In this document: one piece after another, positions 24,844 to 33,701 of the stretch | How the letters are laid out: each line of letters begins with the position of its first letter | Numbering within the stretch: the stretch's first letter is position 1 | DNA from: CAHJXF01 sp038254545 | Lineage (GTDB): Bacteria > Pseudomonadota > Gammaproteobacteria > Burkholderiales > Burkholderiaceae_D | Length of the DNA: 42,804 nt | Reading direction: 5' to 3' | Assembly (NCBI GenBank): GCA_038254545.1 | Contig: JBBSGB010000030.1 | Location: 1 to 42,804, forward strand | Notes under the pieces: generated by a model | What the model was told of the DNA's origin: nothing | The model's database searches: none | What the model saw: the letters and a program-made list of their open reading frames with translations, nothing else | Translations under genes and position numbers: made by a program

Positions 24844-25587
24844 TCAGCCGGCCACGTTCAACAGCTGCGTGGCCTGCTTGTCGTTGTCTTCGCCGTGCTG
24901 GATCAGCTTCATCTGCATCTCGAACTGGCGCGCCAACGCGATCATGTCCACCATCGCGGCCGCGGGATTGACGTTGCTGGACTCAAGCGCGCCAGAGGTC
25001 ACCGAAACTTTTTCCTCCACGCCGGCGCTGCTGCCGTCCTTCAGGCGAAACAGCCCATCGAGACCCTTCTGCATCGCGGTCTCTTCGGGATCGACCAGCT
25101 TGATGCGGCCGAGCACCGTGATGCTGGTGAACGGCGGTTGCGTCGGCACGCCCGACACCGTGCCGTCGCGGCCGATCGAGACCGTGGTGTTGGGCGGTAT
25201 CGCGATCGGACCGCCGTCACCCAACACATTGCGACCGTTGCGTGTGACCAGTGCGCCTTCAGAACTGATCTCGAAGCCGCCGGCGCGCGTGTAGGCCTCG
25301 TTGCCGTCGGCACCCTCGACCGCGATCCAGCCGCGGCCGGTGATGGCGATGTCGAGCGCGCGTCCGGTTTCCATCAGCGGCCCGGTCGAGAAGTCGGTGC
25401 CCGGCGTGGACTCAAGGACCGAAGTGCGCGTCGCCAGGCCTTGCCCATCGACCGGGATCGCGCGATAGACGCTGACGTCGGCGCGAAATCCCGGCGTCGA
25501 GACGTTGGCGAGGTTGTTCGCCACCATCGCCTGACGGTCGAGCATGCTCTTCGCGCCGGACATGGCGGTATAGACGAGACGGTCCAT
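24844..25587 (-). CDS. flgF: Flagellar proximal rod protein FlgF
   Basis: 247 residues. The start MDRLVYTAMSGAKSMLDRQA and VANNLANVSTPGFRADVSVY are characteristic of FlgF, one of the proximal rod proteins. The C-terminal half includes LESSNVNPAAAMVDMIALAR, the rod/hook family C-terminal motif. The neighbours are flgE and flgG in the canonical order. Confidence 0.97.
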   Translation of the reverse strand: MDRLVYTAMSGAKSMLDRQAMVANNLANVSTPGFRADVSVYRAIPVDGQGLATRTSVLESTPGTDFSTGPLMETGRALDIAITGRGWIAVEGADGNEAYTRAGGFEISSEGALVTRNGRNVLGDGGPIAIPPNTTVSIGRDGTVSGVPTQPPFTSITVLGRIKLVDPEETAMQKGLDGLFRLKDGSSAGVEEKVSVTSGALESSNVNPAAAMVDMIALARQFEMQMKLIQHGEDNDKQATQLLNVAG

Positions 25588-25616
25588 GGAGTCTTCTCTA
25601 GGTCACGAACGATTGA

Positions 25617-26855
25617 TCAGCGCAGATTGACGAGCGTCTGCATCAGCTGGTCCTGCGTCTTGATGGTCTGCGCATTGGCCTGGTAGTTGCGCTGCGCGGT
25701 GATCATGTTGACCAGTTCGGCCGTGAGATCGACGTTGGATTCTTCGACCGTGCCCGCCTGCAAGGACCCGAGGCTAGCCGAGCCGGGAGCACCGACCAGC
25801 GGCGGACCCGATTTCGACGACTCGGCCCAGACGTTGTTGCCCAACGGCGCCAAACCTTCGGGCGACGTGAAGTTGGCCAGCGCGATCTGCGCCAGATCCT
25901 TGGTCTGACCGTTGGAATAGCGGCCGAGAATGATGCCGTCGTCCGACACCGTGTAGCTCGACAAGCGACCCGACGTATAGCCGTCCTGCTTCAGTTGATT
26001 GACGCCCGACTTGGTACCGAATTGGGTCGAGCCGGTGAAGTCGAGCTTGAGCGCGAGCGGCGTGGACGCGCCTCCTGCGATGGGCGTCGAGATCGCGAAC
26101 GGCAAGGTCGTCGCGGTCGTGTCGATCAGCCCGTCGCTGCCGAAGGTCAGCGTGCCGATCGCGCCGGCGCCGACGGCCGTGCCGTCGTTGGTTGCGAACA
26201 CGTCCCACCGGTTCTCGCCGCCGGCGCCCGGTCCCGTGGGCACGAAATACATCGACAGTGCGTGCGCATTGCCGAGCGAGTCGTACACCGAGGTCGAAGT
26301 CGCGAAATTGTAGGTGGTCGAATTGGCCGGATCGAAACTCGCCGAGGCGAGCGCTGGCGCGCGCGAGTCCAGGCCGACGGTGGCATCGACCTTGCCGGTG
26401 GGCAGGGGCGCCACATCGGCTTGCGAGATCAGCAATTCGCTCGGTGAAGCGGTAGGAACGATACCGCTCGGTCCTGCGGGATAACCGGTCAGGCGTGCAC
26501 CGTTGTCGTTGACGACATAGCCCGACTTGTCGAGATGGAACTGGCCGTTGCGGCTGAACGTGATCGCGCCGTTGTTCGAAAGCCTGAAGAAGCCCGAGCC
26601 GTTGATCGCCATGTCGAGAGGATTGGTGGTGGCTGTCAGCGACCCCTGCCCGAACGACTGCGCGATCGCCGAGACGCGCGTACCGATGCCCGCGTCGTTG
26701 GCGCCGACCGAACCGGCCGCACCGGCATAGATGTCGGCGAAGTGAACCGACGACGACTTGAAGCCGACGGTGTTGGTGTTGGCGACGTTGTTGCCGATCA
26801 CGTCGAGGTTCTTGGCTGCTGCCGAAAGACCCGATAGACCTTGTTCGAAACTCAT
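25617..26855 (-). CDS. flgE: Flagellar hook protein FlgE
   Basis: 412 residues, within the usual hook-protein range. Its N-terminal motif is MSFEQGLSGLSAAAKNLDVI, then GNNVANTNTVGFKSS. The Gly/Thr-rich surface domain lies in the middle, and the C-terminal helix starts at SNVDLTAELVNMITAQRNYQ. AAGGAG stands seven bases before ATG 26855, among the best ribosome-binding sites in the window, fitting the high copy number of the hook subunit. Confidence 0.98.
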   Translation of the reverse strand: MSFEQGLSGLSAAAKNLDVIGNNVANTNTVGFKSSSVHFADIYAGAAGSVGANDAGIGTRVSAIAQSFGQGSLTATTNPLDMAINGSGFFRLSNNGAITFSRNGQFHLDKSGYVVNDNGARLTGYPAGPSGIVPTASPSELLISQADVAPLPTGKVDATVGLDSRAPALASASFDPANSTTYNFATSTSVYDSLGNAHALSMYFVPTGPGAGGENRWDVFATNDGTAVGAGAIGTLTFGSDGLIDTTATTLPFAISTPIAGGASTPLALKLDFTGSTQFGTKSGVNQLKQDGYTSGRLSSYTVSDDGIILGRYSNGQTKDLAQIALANFTSPEGLAPLGNNVWAESSKSGPPLVGAPGSASLGSLQAGTVEESNVDLTAELVNMITAQRNYQANAQTIKTQDQLMQTLVNLR

Positions 26856-26922
26856 CGAATGCTCCTTACCCTGATGGGAATGTTTACGAGAACGAATGCG
26901 TGGATGTTGAGAGAGAGGTGGG

Positions 26923-27582
26923 TCAGTAGATCTGTCTGATCTGCGCGAGCGCGAACGAGCCCAGCCCGCCCACCAGCAGCGACGCGCCGTCGGCGCCTGG
27001 CGTTACGCTCGCGACGACCCCGGTCGAAAGCGTGTTCGCGACGACCTTGCTGCTGCCCAGCTTGCCCTCGACCGCGAAACTGTAGCTGCCCGGCGTGGCG
27101 GCGGTCCCCGCATCGGTGGACCCGTCCCAGACGAAGTTCATGACGCCGGCTTCCTGCGCGCCCAGGTCGGTGGTGTGCACGACGCGACCCGACGCGTCCT
27201 TGATGGTGACGGTCAGGTGATCGACCGCGCCCGTCAATTCCACGCCGCCGATCGCCTGGCCGTTCTGCAACGCGAGCGTGGTACCCGGCGCCATCACCGC
27301 ATGGCCCACCAGCGCGGCAGCCTGCAGCGACTGTGCAGCGTTGTTGGTTCCCAAGAGCGCGTCGAGCTTGGTCGCAAGCTTGTTGATGCCTTCGACCGTG
27401 TTGAGCTGCGCGAGCTGGCTGGTGACCTGCGCGTTGTCGAGTGGATTGAGCGGGTCCTGATTCTTCATCTGCGCAACCAGGAGCTTGAGGAAATAGTCCT
27501 GGCTGCCCGCAGCCGGACCCTTGGCGGCCGCTGCGCTAGCGGTGCTTGCAGTGCTTGTGGTGCTGGCGATCGAATCGATCAT
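26923..27582 (-). CDS. flgD: Flagellar hook capping protein FlgD
   Basis: 219 residues. FlgD caps the growing hook and is discarded afterwards. A Ser/Thr/Ala-rich N-terminus is followed by the family motif DYFLKLLVAQMKNQDPLNPL and NAQVTSQLAQLNTVEGINKL, and then the FlgD Ig-like domain with VWDGSTDAGTAATPGSYSF (about residues 150-168). AGGA precedes the start by eight bases. Confidence 0.97.
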   Translation of the reverse strand: MIDSIASTTSTASTASAAAAKGPAAGSQDYFLKLLVAQMKNQDPLNPLDNAQVTSQLAQLNTVEGINKLATKLDALLGTNNAAQSLQAAALVGHAVMAPGTTLALQNGQAIGGVELTGAVDHLTVTIKDASGRVVHTTDLGAQEAGVMNFVWDGSTDAGTAATPGSYSFAVEGKLGSSKVVANTLSTGVVASVTPGADGASLLVGGLGSFALAQIRQIY

Positions 27583-27629
27583 GAAATTTTCCTGGTTGCC
27601 TGCTCAGTTGCGTATTTCGGTTGCACGCT

Positions 27630-28037
27630 TCAATTGCCCAGCGTCAGTGCCTTCAACATCAGCGTCTTGGCCGTGTTCATCACTTCGACGTTGGTCTGAT
27701 AGGAACGCGATGCCGAGATCATGTTGACCATCTCATCGACCACATTGACGTTGGGCATGCTCACGTATCCGTCCGCGTCGGCAAGCGGATGCTTGGGGTC
27801 GTATGCGCGGCGCGGCTCGGCGCTGTCTTCGACCACGCGAGCGACCGACACGCCCGCGCTCTCGGCGTGGTTGCCGATCGGTTCGGCCTGGAACACCACC
27901 TGCTTGGCGCGATAGACACGGCCGTCGGGACCGGCCGCGCTCTCGGCATTGGCGAGATTGCTGGCGGTCGTGTTCAGGCGCTGCGACTGCGCGGTCAGCG
28001 CCGAGGACGAGATGCGAAAGACGTCGTTCATGCTCAT
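27630..28037 (-). CDS. flgC: Flagellar proximal rod protein FlgC
   Basis: 135 residues. The rod-family N-terminus (FRISSSALTAQSQRLNTTAS, NLANAESA), the FlgC-type middle with PNVNVVDEMVNMISASRSYQ, and the short C-terminus identify it. ATG 28037 has GAGGT eight bases upstream; ATG 28031 is two codons later. It follows flgB by 27 bases. Confidence 0.97.
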   Translation of the reverse strand: MSMNDVFRISSSALTAQSQRLNTTASNLANAESAAGPDGRVYRAKQVVFQAEPIGNHAESAGVSVARVVEDSAEPRRAYDPKHPLADADGYVSMPNVNVVDEMVNMISASRSYQTNVEVMNTAKTLMLKALTLGN

Positions 28038-28064
28038 GATGATTACCTCGCGCGTTGACTGAAG

Positions 28065-28478
28065 TCAGCCTTGAATGGCCGACATCAGCGTCTTGATCTG
28101 ATGATTGAGAAACGAGAACGACGCTTCGTAGCGCACGGTGTTGTCGGCGAAGGCCGCGCGTTCGCTGTCCATATCGACGGTGTTGCCGTCGATCGAAGGC
28201 TGGGTGGCAGGCTTTGCGGTCAGGTCGGCGGGAGAGACGACGACGGCACCGCGCTCGACATGCCCGGCGTGCGTCGCATGCATCGCCACCGCGGGTGCGC
28301 TCGGACCGTTGCCCGATTCACCGGTTGCACGGGCGAGCGCATCGGCGAAGTTCACGTCGTTGGCCTGATAACGCGGCGTGTCGGCGTTCGCCATGTTCGA
28401 GGCGATCACCTGCTGACGTTGCGTACCGATCTTCAGAGCGGTCTCGTGGAAGCGAAAGGCGGCGTCGAGTGCGTTCAT
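28065..28478 (-). CDS. flgB: Flagellar proximal rod protein FlgB
   Basis: 137 residues, standard for FlgB. FRFHETALKIGTQRQQVIAS and NMANADTPRYQANDVNFADA are the family N-terminal motifs; the end NTVRYEASFSFLNHQIKTLM is the conserved C-terminal helix. It heads the flgBCDEFGHIJ operon. The ribosome-binding site is weak. flgA is transcribed divergently, with 198 bases between the starts. Confidence 0.97.
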   Translation of the reverse strand: MNALDAAFRFHETALKIGTQRQQVIASNMANADTPRYQANDVNFADALARATGESGNGPSAPAVAMHATHAGHVERGAVVVSPADLTAKPATQPSIDGNTVDMDSERAAFADNTVRYEASFSFLNHQIKTLMSAIQG

Positions 28479-28676
28479 GGGTTCGATTCGTGGCGCATGG
28501 GCTTTTTGGGATGGCGCCAGTCTGTGCGTACGGGTCGCGGGTCGATCAGCGGAGAAGACTCGAAAAACCTGCTCAATTCGGATGAAGAGCCGATGAACTT
28601 GTGCGTTTCAATGCGCCATCGACTTCTCCGACCAATCCCGGCGGCACTGTCGATGCGAGCGTCCAGGCCCACCACC
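28479..28676. other. Divergent flgB/flgA control region
   Basis: This 198-base gap must hold the promoters of flgB (minus) and flgA (plus). I looked for FliA, sigma-54 and FlhDC-type sites and found no convincing one. GCCGATGA at 28589-28596 resembles a FliA -10 box but has no partner at the correct distance. Three further in-frame ATGs (28593, 28611, 28653) precede the chosen flgA start. Confidence 0.4.
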
Positions 28677-29513
28677 ATGCGACTGACGATCTACGAAACG
28701 AACCGATTCGCGAGGCTGCGCACCACGCGGCGATTCGCCGCGGGCTGCGCTTTCGCGGTCGCCGGCGTACTCGGCTTGATTTCATATGCACGCGGTGCAG
28801 AGGTATCGACAACGCCCGAGGCGGTCGGCCATGCCACGCTGATGGATGCGCTCGCGCCGGTCATCGCAACGCGCAGCGCCATCGCGACCGTGAACGTCGC
28901 GCCGCTCGACGTTCGCCGCAACCTCGCGCCCTGCGCACGCATTGCCGGTTTCATCCCACCGGGCGCACGGCTGGTCGGCAAGACGCTGGTCGGCATACGC
29001 TGCATCGAAGGCGCGAGCTGGCAAACCTTTCTTGCTGCCGATGTTCGCGTCGAGGCTGCGGTCTGGCAGAGCACGCGTGCGTTGCGCGCCGGTGATCCTC
29101 TGGGTTCCGTAGATCTGGTCCAGGCGCAAGCAGCGCTGACGACCGCCGATATCGACGCCGCGGCTGCCATTGCCAGGCAAGGCGCATCTGGAACAGCGAA
29201 CACAATCACGGCCGCGCCTGCACGCGGGCTCGCAACCATCGACGGCCGCATGCCGGCACCGCTCGGCCGCATCGTGCAGCGACCCGTCGCAATGGGTCGC
29301 GCGCTCGCGGCATCGGATCTGCGCGAAGCCGGCCGCATCAATCCGGGCGACGCGGTGCGAGTGGTCTATTCGGGCGAAGGCTTCTCGATCTCATCCGAGG
29401 GACATTCGGTCGGCGCCGCCGATCCGGGCGCCAACGTGCTGATCCGCCTGGTGAGCGGTGCGCTGGTCAACGGAACGCTATTGGCCGATCATCGCGTCGA
29501 GCTGCCCCGTTGA
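28677..29513 (+). CDS. flgA: P-ring assembly chaperone FlgA
   Basis: 278 residues. FlgA is a periplasmic chaperone for P-ring (FlgI) polymerisation. A basic N-terminus leads into a hydrophobic signal segment ending near SYARGA. The C-terminal SAF domain is clear: LGRIVQRPVAMGRALAASDL, INPGDAVRVVYSGEGFSIS and the DPGANVLIRLVSGALVNGTL end. ATG 28677 is chosen because it leaves a usable signal peptide; 28653, 28611 or 28593 would lengthen the basic region. It is followed by a sigma-28 promoter and flgM. Confidence 0.92.
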   Translation: MRLTIYETNRFARLRTTRRFAAGCAFAVAGVLGLISYARGAEVSTTPEAVGHATLMDALAPVIATRSAIATVNVAPLDVRRNLAPCARIAGFIPPGARLVGKTLVGIRCIEGASWQTFLAADVRVEAAVWQSTRALRAGDPLGSVDLVQAQAALTTADIDAAAAIARQGASGTANTITAAPARGLATIDGRMPAPLGRIVQRPVAMGRALAASDLREAGRINPGDAVRVVYSGEGFSISSEGHSVGAADPGANVLIRLVSGALVNGTLLADHRVELPR

Positions 29514-29560
29514 GCTCACCCTGTCATGCCGCAGCCTTGTGAAATTCCGGTCCTGCATGC

Positions 29561-29587
29561 TCAAGTCTCCAGAGCCGCTGCCGATAG
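29561..29587 (+). promoter_or_regulatory. Sigma-28 (FliA) promoter of flgM-flgN
   Basis: TCAAGTCT, 11 bases, GCCGATAG: 6/8 and 7/8 to the E. coli FliA consensus with exact spacing, ending 40 bases before flgM. A late promoter driving the anti-sigma factor gives the known negative feedback on FliA. Confidence 0.8.
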
Positions 29588-29627
29588 ACCCACTGTCGAA
29601 TACCCCCTTGGGAAGAGGTAAGAAAAG

Positions 29628-29933
29628 ATGAAGATCGAAAACGACGTGACTCGCGCACTACGCCCTGCCGATAGCGCGAACACCACGAAAACGACGGCCA
29701 GCACCGCGGCCCGGCCGGCAGAAGCCGCACCCGCGATCGGCAGTGTGCAGATCAGCGACACCTCCCGCGCGCTCCAGGCGGCTGGCGTCAGCAATGCAGA
29801 GGCGCCGTTCGACGCGCAGCGTGTGGAAGCCATCAAGGCAGCCATCAGCGCAGGCCATTTCAAGGTCAATCCCGAAGCCATCGCCGACAAGCTGATCGAC
29901 AGCGTCGGGCAATTGCTCACCGGCAAGTCCTGA
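29628..29933 (+). CDS. flgM: Anti-sigma-28 factor FlgM
   Basis: 101 residues, the usual size. FlgM binds FliA until the hook-basal body is finished and is then exported. The N-terminal half is disordered and Ala/Thr-rich, as needed for export. The C-terminal FliA-binding part contains VQISDTSRALQAA, FDAQRVEAIKAAISAGHFKV and ADKLIDSVGQLL. A purine-rich GGAAGAGG precedes ATG 29628. flgN follows after 22 bases. Confidence 0.95.
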   Translation: MKIENDVTRALRPADSANTTKTTASTAARPAEAAPAIGSVQISDTSRALQAAGVSNAEAPFDAQRVEAIKAAISAGHFKVNPEAIADKLIDSVGQLLTGKS

Positions 29934-29955
29934 TCGCGATCGGATGGAGACCTAT

Positions 29956-30399
29956 ATGAATGCAGCCCTCCAATCCGCCCGCGCGCTCAGCACTTCTCTC
30001 GAAGGCGATGACGAGCGCTCGCTGCTGATCGGTCTCGAACTGCTGCTCGAACGCGAGGAACAGTTGCTCGAATCGCGCGGCGCCGAAGGCTTGTGCGTAG
30101 TCGCAGAAGAACGCGAACGCCTGACCGCACGGCTCGTCGAGGCCGCGCAAGCGCGTCGCAAGACCATGCACCTGCGCACGGTGATCGACGACGATGGTGG
30201 CGCCCGAAGGGACGCAGAGGACGCCGAGTTGATCGAGCTTTATCAACGCCTGCGTCAGCGTCACGATGTTCGCGCGCGGGTCGTGCGGCGTCACAGCGAC
30301 CGCAACGCGCGTGCCGTCGGTGTGCTCGCGCAAGCGAGCAACCAGGCCGGGCTGTACGGGGCGGATGGTCGCGTGCCCGTGCAGTGGACGGCGGCTTGA
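29956..30399 (+). CDS. flgN: Flagellar export chaperone FlgN
   Basis: 147 residues, predicted almost all helical. FlgN is the cytoplasmic chaperone of FlgK and FlgL. The family is weakly conserved; support comes from location after flgM, size, LLEREEQLLESRG and the LYQRLRQRHDVRARVVRRHS helix. ATG 29956 is preferred over ATG 29944 because GGAG lies seven bases upstream of it. Confidence 0.88.
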   Translation: MNAALQSARALSTSLEGDDERSLLIGLELLLEREEQLLESRGAEGLCVVAEERERLTARLVEAAQARRKTMHLRTVIDDDGGARRDAEDAELIELYQRLRQRHDVRARVVRRHSDRNARAVGVLAQASNQAGLYGADGRVPVQWTAA

Positions 30400-30441
30400 G
30401 CAGCTAGCATCGCCTTGACCGGCGCAGTAGTCGCTGTCCTG

Positions 30442-31026
30442 CTAGCGGGACGCGTCGCGCGTATCCCAGTCTCTCTTCAATAAGCCATAAAGCGCCGTGT
30501 CGGAGATCTCTCCGTTCACGATCCAGCGCTCGCGCAGATGGCCTTCGCGAAGGAAGCCGAGCCGCTCGAGACTGCGCGCTGAGGCAAGGTTGCGTGGATC
30601 GATGTCGGCTTCGACGCGATGAAGCACGCGATTCTCGAAACCATGGCTCAGCAGCGCCGTGAGCGCCTCGTGCATCAGCCCGCGTCCCCACTTCGCACGA
30701 TGCAATGAATAGCCGATCTCCGCGCGCCGGTTGACATGCTGGAAGTTGTAGAGCGTGCAAGTGCCGATGATCTTCGGCGCATCGTACCGCTCACGCAGTT
30801 CGAGTCCGAGTCGAATCGAAGCGCCATCGCGAAGGCCCTGCCGATCGCGATCGATCACGCGCAGGCCTTCGGCGGGATCGGTCCACGGCGGCGTACTCCA
30901 GTAACGCATCGTCTCGTGATCCGAATGGATCGCGAATAGCGCAGGCGCATCGGCTTCGACCATCGGACGCAGCAGAAGGCGTGGGGTCTGGAGCGTGGTC
31001 GGCACGAAGAAGTCAGGCACTGGCAT
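30442..31026 (-). CDS. GNAT-family N-acetyltransferase, RimJ/RimL type
   Basis: 194 residues. The acetyltransferase_3 pattern is plain: LQTPRLLLRPMVEADAPALF at the start, EIGYSLHRAKWGRGLMHEAL with the acetyl-CoA-binding R/QxxGxG/A-like loop (KWGRGLM), and PRNLASARSLERLGFLREG. Relatives acetylate the N-terminus of ribosomal proteins or small amines; the substrate here cannot be told. It converges on flgN and lies upstream of nothing flagellar, so it is probably a bystander gene in the cluster. Confidence 0.88.
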   Translation of the reverse strand: MPVPDFFVPTTLQTPRLLLRPMVEADAPALFAIHSDHETMRYWSTPPWTDPAEGLRVIDRDRQGLRDGASIRLGLELRERYDAPKIIGTCTLYNFQHVNRRAEIGYSLHRAKWGRGLMHEALTALLSHGFENRVLHRVEADIDPRNLASARSLERLGFLREGHLRERWIVNGEISDTALYGLLKRDWDTRDASR

Positions 31027-31096
31027 CGGCTTCGGGTTTCGTTGTCATTCGTCGCGTCGTGTCCAATGCCAACCGAAGCGAATCATAGGACGACCG

Positions 31097-32107
31097 TCAA
31101 TTCGCCGCGTTGCTCTCCGGCTTCGGCTCCCCCTCTTTCGGCTTCGAATCATCAGCCGACAACACCACCAGGGTCACGCGGCGGTTACGCGCCCGCGTCT
31201 GCGCGTCGGCGTTGCCGACCAGCGGTCGGAACTCCGCATAGCCGGCAATCCCGACCCGACCGGGCGCGATGCCTTCGGCGATCAGAAAGCGCGCCACCGA
31301 GGCCGCCCGCGCGGACGACAACTCCCAGTTCGATCGGAACTCGCGCGTCGTGATCGGCACGTCGTCGCTGTGCCCTTCGATCTGGAGCGGCTCGACGAAT
31401 CCGGCGAGGACTTGTGCGACCGAACGCAGGGCTTCGTGCGAGGCGGGCTTCAACTCGGCTTTGGCCGGATCGAACAGCACTGCCGCGTTGATCTCGATCG
31501 CGATGCCGCGCGCGCCGCGCGTCACGCTGACCTGCCCGTCGCGCACCAGCGCTTGCAGGTGTGCATCGACTTTCGTCGCGAGCTGTTGCATGTGCTGCAT
31601 GCGCTCCGCGGTCTTGACGATCTCGTCGCGATCGGCGGGTGTGATCGGCGGTCCTGGTTCGCTGGCTGCGGCCGGCTTGACTGCCGGGTCCGCAACGACC
31701 GTAGCCTTCGCGATCGCCTTTTCTTCCGCATGGGCGACGCCTTGCGGCGCCGGCGCGTTGCCTACATTGTTCTCACCCTCCCCAGGGCTGAACGCGGTGG
31801 AGAGCGCACCGCTCAACACCCGATAGCGGCCTTCGTTGACCGACGACATCGCGTACATCACGACGAAGAACGCGAACAGCAAGGTAATGAAGTCCGCATA
31901 CGAGACCATCCATCGCTCGGTCGCGTGGTTGTGCAAGGCCTTGTCGGCTTCGCGCTCGCCGCGTCGGCCGCGACGACGGCGCCGATGCGAACCGCCGATG
32001 TAGCCGCCATTACCTGATTGCGACTCGAACTCGCGCGCCAACGCAGCGCGCTCGTCGAGCGCCGCCGCCATCATCAACCGATCGGCACGCCGCAGCGGTG
32101 CATTCAT
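31097..32107 (-). CDS. motD: Flagellar stator protein MotD (MotB family, second stator)
   Basis: 336 residues. One membrane helix carries the proton-binding Asp (SYADFITLLFAFFVVMYAMS, D72) and the C-terminal OmpA-like domain has IEGHSDDVPI, then NWELSSARAASVARFL for peptidoglycan binding. The 65-residue cytoplasmic N-terminus is longer than in MotB and holds the run RRRRRGRR at about 42-49. It overlaps motC (ATGA). Together they form a second stator beside motAB. The link to fliA in one operon is as in MotCD systems of other proteobacteria. Confidence 0.92.
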   Translation of the reverse strand: MNAPLRRADRLMMAAALDERAALAREFESQSGNGGYIGGSHRRRRRGRRGEREADKALHNHATERWMVSYADFITLLFAFFVVMYAMSSVNEGRYRVLSGALSTAFSPGEGENNVGNAPAPQGVAHAEEKAIAKATVVADPAVKPAAASEPGPPITPADRDEIVKTAERMQHMQQLATKVDAHLQALVRDGQVSVTRGARGIAIEINAAVLFDPAKAELKPASHEALRSVAQVLAGFVEPLQIEGHSDDVPITTREFRSNWELSSARAASVARFLIAEGIAPGRVGIAGYAEFRPLVGNADAQTRARNRRVTLVVLSADDSKPKEGEPKPESNAAN

Positions 32108-32910
32108 GTCGGCAGGAAACCCTTCAGCCGCGCGCGGATCAGTTGCGGATGCTCGCCCGCGGCGATACCCACCAGCGCTTCCTGCGTGAGCTCGCGCATC
32201 AACGATTCTTCGGCGACGACATTGCGCAACTTGCCGGCGATCGGCAGCAGCACGAGGTTGGCGAACACCAGGCCGTAGATGGTCGCCACGAACGCGACTG
32301 CGATGCCGGCGCCCAGGCGCGTCGGGTCGGCGAGGTTCTCCATCACGTGTATCAGCCCGAGCACCGCGCCGATGATGCCGATGGTCGGCGCATAGCCGCC
32401 GGCCGCTTCCCAGACCCGTACGGCCGAACGTTGCATCTCGTCGCGCGCGGCCAGCTCGACGTCAAGCGCCTCGCGCAGATGATGGGGCGCGAAGCCGTCG
32501 ACGACCATCTGCAGGCCCGATTTCGCGAACGCATCGTCGGTCTGTCGCAAGCGGCTCTCGAGTGCGAGCATGCCGTCCTTGCGCGCGACCTGCGCCCAGT
32601 CGATCAGCCGACCGATCAGGCGATCGGGTTCGCGCACCGGCGGAAACAAAGCCCAACGCGCCATCCGCAACGCCCGCGCGAACACCGCCGGCGGTGTCTG
32701 AACCAGCACCGCGCCGATCGTGCCGGCGACGACGATGATGAAGGCCGTGCCCTGCAGCAGCGAGCCGAGGCGTCCACCATCGATCGTCTGCGCGCCGAAG
32801 ATCCCGGCGACCGCAAGCACCAAGCCGAGCAGCGTGCCGGAGTCGATGCGGGTTTCGCCGCGGCCGGTCGCCGCGCGAAACCCATCGCGCAATGCATCGA
32901 CGCGGTTCAT
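32104..32910 (-). CDS. motC: Flagellar stator protein MotC (MotA/PomA family, second stator)
   Basis: 268 residues with four membrane helices. The two conserved pore segments are GYAPTIGIIGAVLGLIHVME and GIAVAFVATIYGLVFANLVL, as in MotA/ExbB proteins. The family proline of the third helix is P175-like (APTIGIIG). Cytoplasmic charged loops between helices 2 and 3 interact with FliG. The start overlaps the fliA stop (ATGA), and the stop overlaps motD. Confidence 0.93.
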   Translation of the reverse strand: MNRVDALRDGFRAATGRGETRIDSGTLLGLVLAVAGIFGAQTIDGGRLGSLLQGTAFIIVVAGTIGAVLVQTPPAVFARALRMARWALFPPVREPDRLIGRLIDWAQVARKDGMLALESRLRQTDDAFAKSGLQMVVDGFAPHHLREALDVELAARDEMQRSAVRVWEAAGGYAPTIGIIGAVLGLIHVMENLADPTRLGAGIAVAFVATIYGLVFANLVLLPIAGKLRNVVAEESLMRELTQEALVGIAAGEHPQLIRARLKGFLPT

Positions 32911-33701
32911 TTCTTGCCGGCCTTCGTGACGCGGCCCTTTGCGACCTTCTCCTTCAAGCCCCAGTCCTTCAACCCGACGCGCAGGCGCGAAACTGCCTGG
33001 CTATGCATCTGGCAGACGCGCGACTCGGTCACGCCGAGCACCGCCGCGATTTCGCGAAAGTTCAACTCCTCTTCGTAATAGAGACCCATCATCAGCTTCT
33101 CGCGCTCGGGCAAGGTTGCGATGTGCTCCACCAGCGCCGTGCGAAAGCGCTTGTCGGACAATCGCGCCAACGGTTCTTCGCGCTCGTCGGGCAGATGGCG
33201 CTCGAAGAACGATTCGTCGTCGTCGCCGTGCAACTCGTCGATATGCACCAACTGGCTGCCGCGCGCGTCGTGGAGCATGTGCTGGTAGTCAGCCAGTGGC
33301 ACATTCATCTCGCGCGCGATTTCCGATTCGGTTGCGGCGCGGCGCTCGCGCTGCTGCACCTTCTGCGTGGCCGCGTCGATGTCGCGTTGCGCCTTGCGCG
33401 CCGAACGCGGCAGCCAGTCGGACTCGCGCAGCTCGTCGAGCATCGCGCCGCGTATGCGTTGCGCCGCGAAGGTCTCGAACTGGATGCCCTGGGTCTCGTC
33501 ATAGCGCGAGGAGGCGTCGAGCAGGCCCATCATGCCGGCCTGGATCAGGTCGTCGATCTGCACGCTCGCCGGCAGCCGCGCAATCATGTGGTGGGCGATG
33601 CGCTTGACCAGCGGCGTGTATTGCCGCACCAGTGCATCGGACGCGACCAGACCCGCGGCGTTGTAGGTCAGGGGCGCGCTGCGTTCAAGCGTTTGCAGCA
33701 T
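32907..33701 (-). CDS. fliA: RNA polymerase sigma factor FliA (sigma-28)
   Basis: 264 residues. Region 2 includes YTPLVKRIAHHMIARLPASV, IDDLIQAGMMGLLDASSRYD and FETFAAQRIRGAMLDELR; region 4 includes LPEREKLMMGLYYEEELNFR then EIAAVLGVTESRVCQMHSQA. It transcribes late flagellar genes and is held by FlgM. Three matching promoters are in this window. GAGG precedes the ATG by six bases and lies inside the end of flhG, which it overlaps by 17 bases. Confidence 0.98.
   Translation of the reverse strand: MLQTLERSAPLTYNAAGLVASDALVRQYTPLVKRIAHHMIARLPASVQIDDLIQAGMMGLLDASSRYDETQGIQFETFAAQRIRGAMLDELRESDWLPRSARKAQRDIDAATQKVQQRERRAATESEIAREMNVPLADYQHMLHDARGSQLVHIDELHGDDDESFFERHLPDEREEPLARLSDKRFRTALVEHIATLPEREKLMMGLYYEEELNFREIAAVLGVTESRVCQMHSQAVSRLRVGLKDWGLKEKVAKGRVTKAGKK

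Noticed and set aside
28589..28596. GCCGATGA as a FliA -10 box for flgA
   Set aside because: No -35-like sequence at the required 11-base distance.
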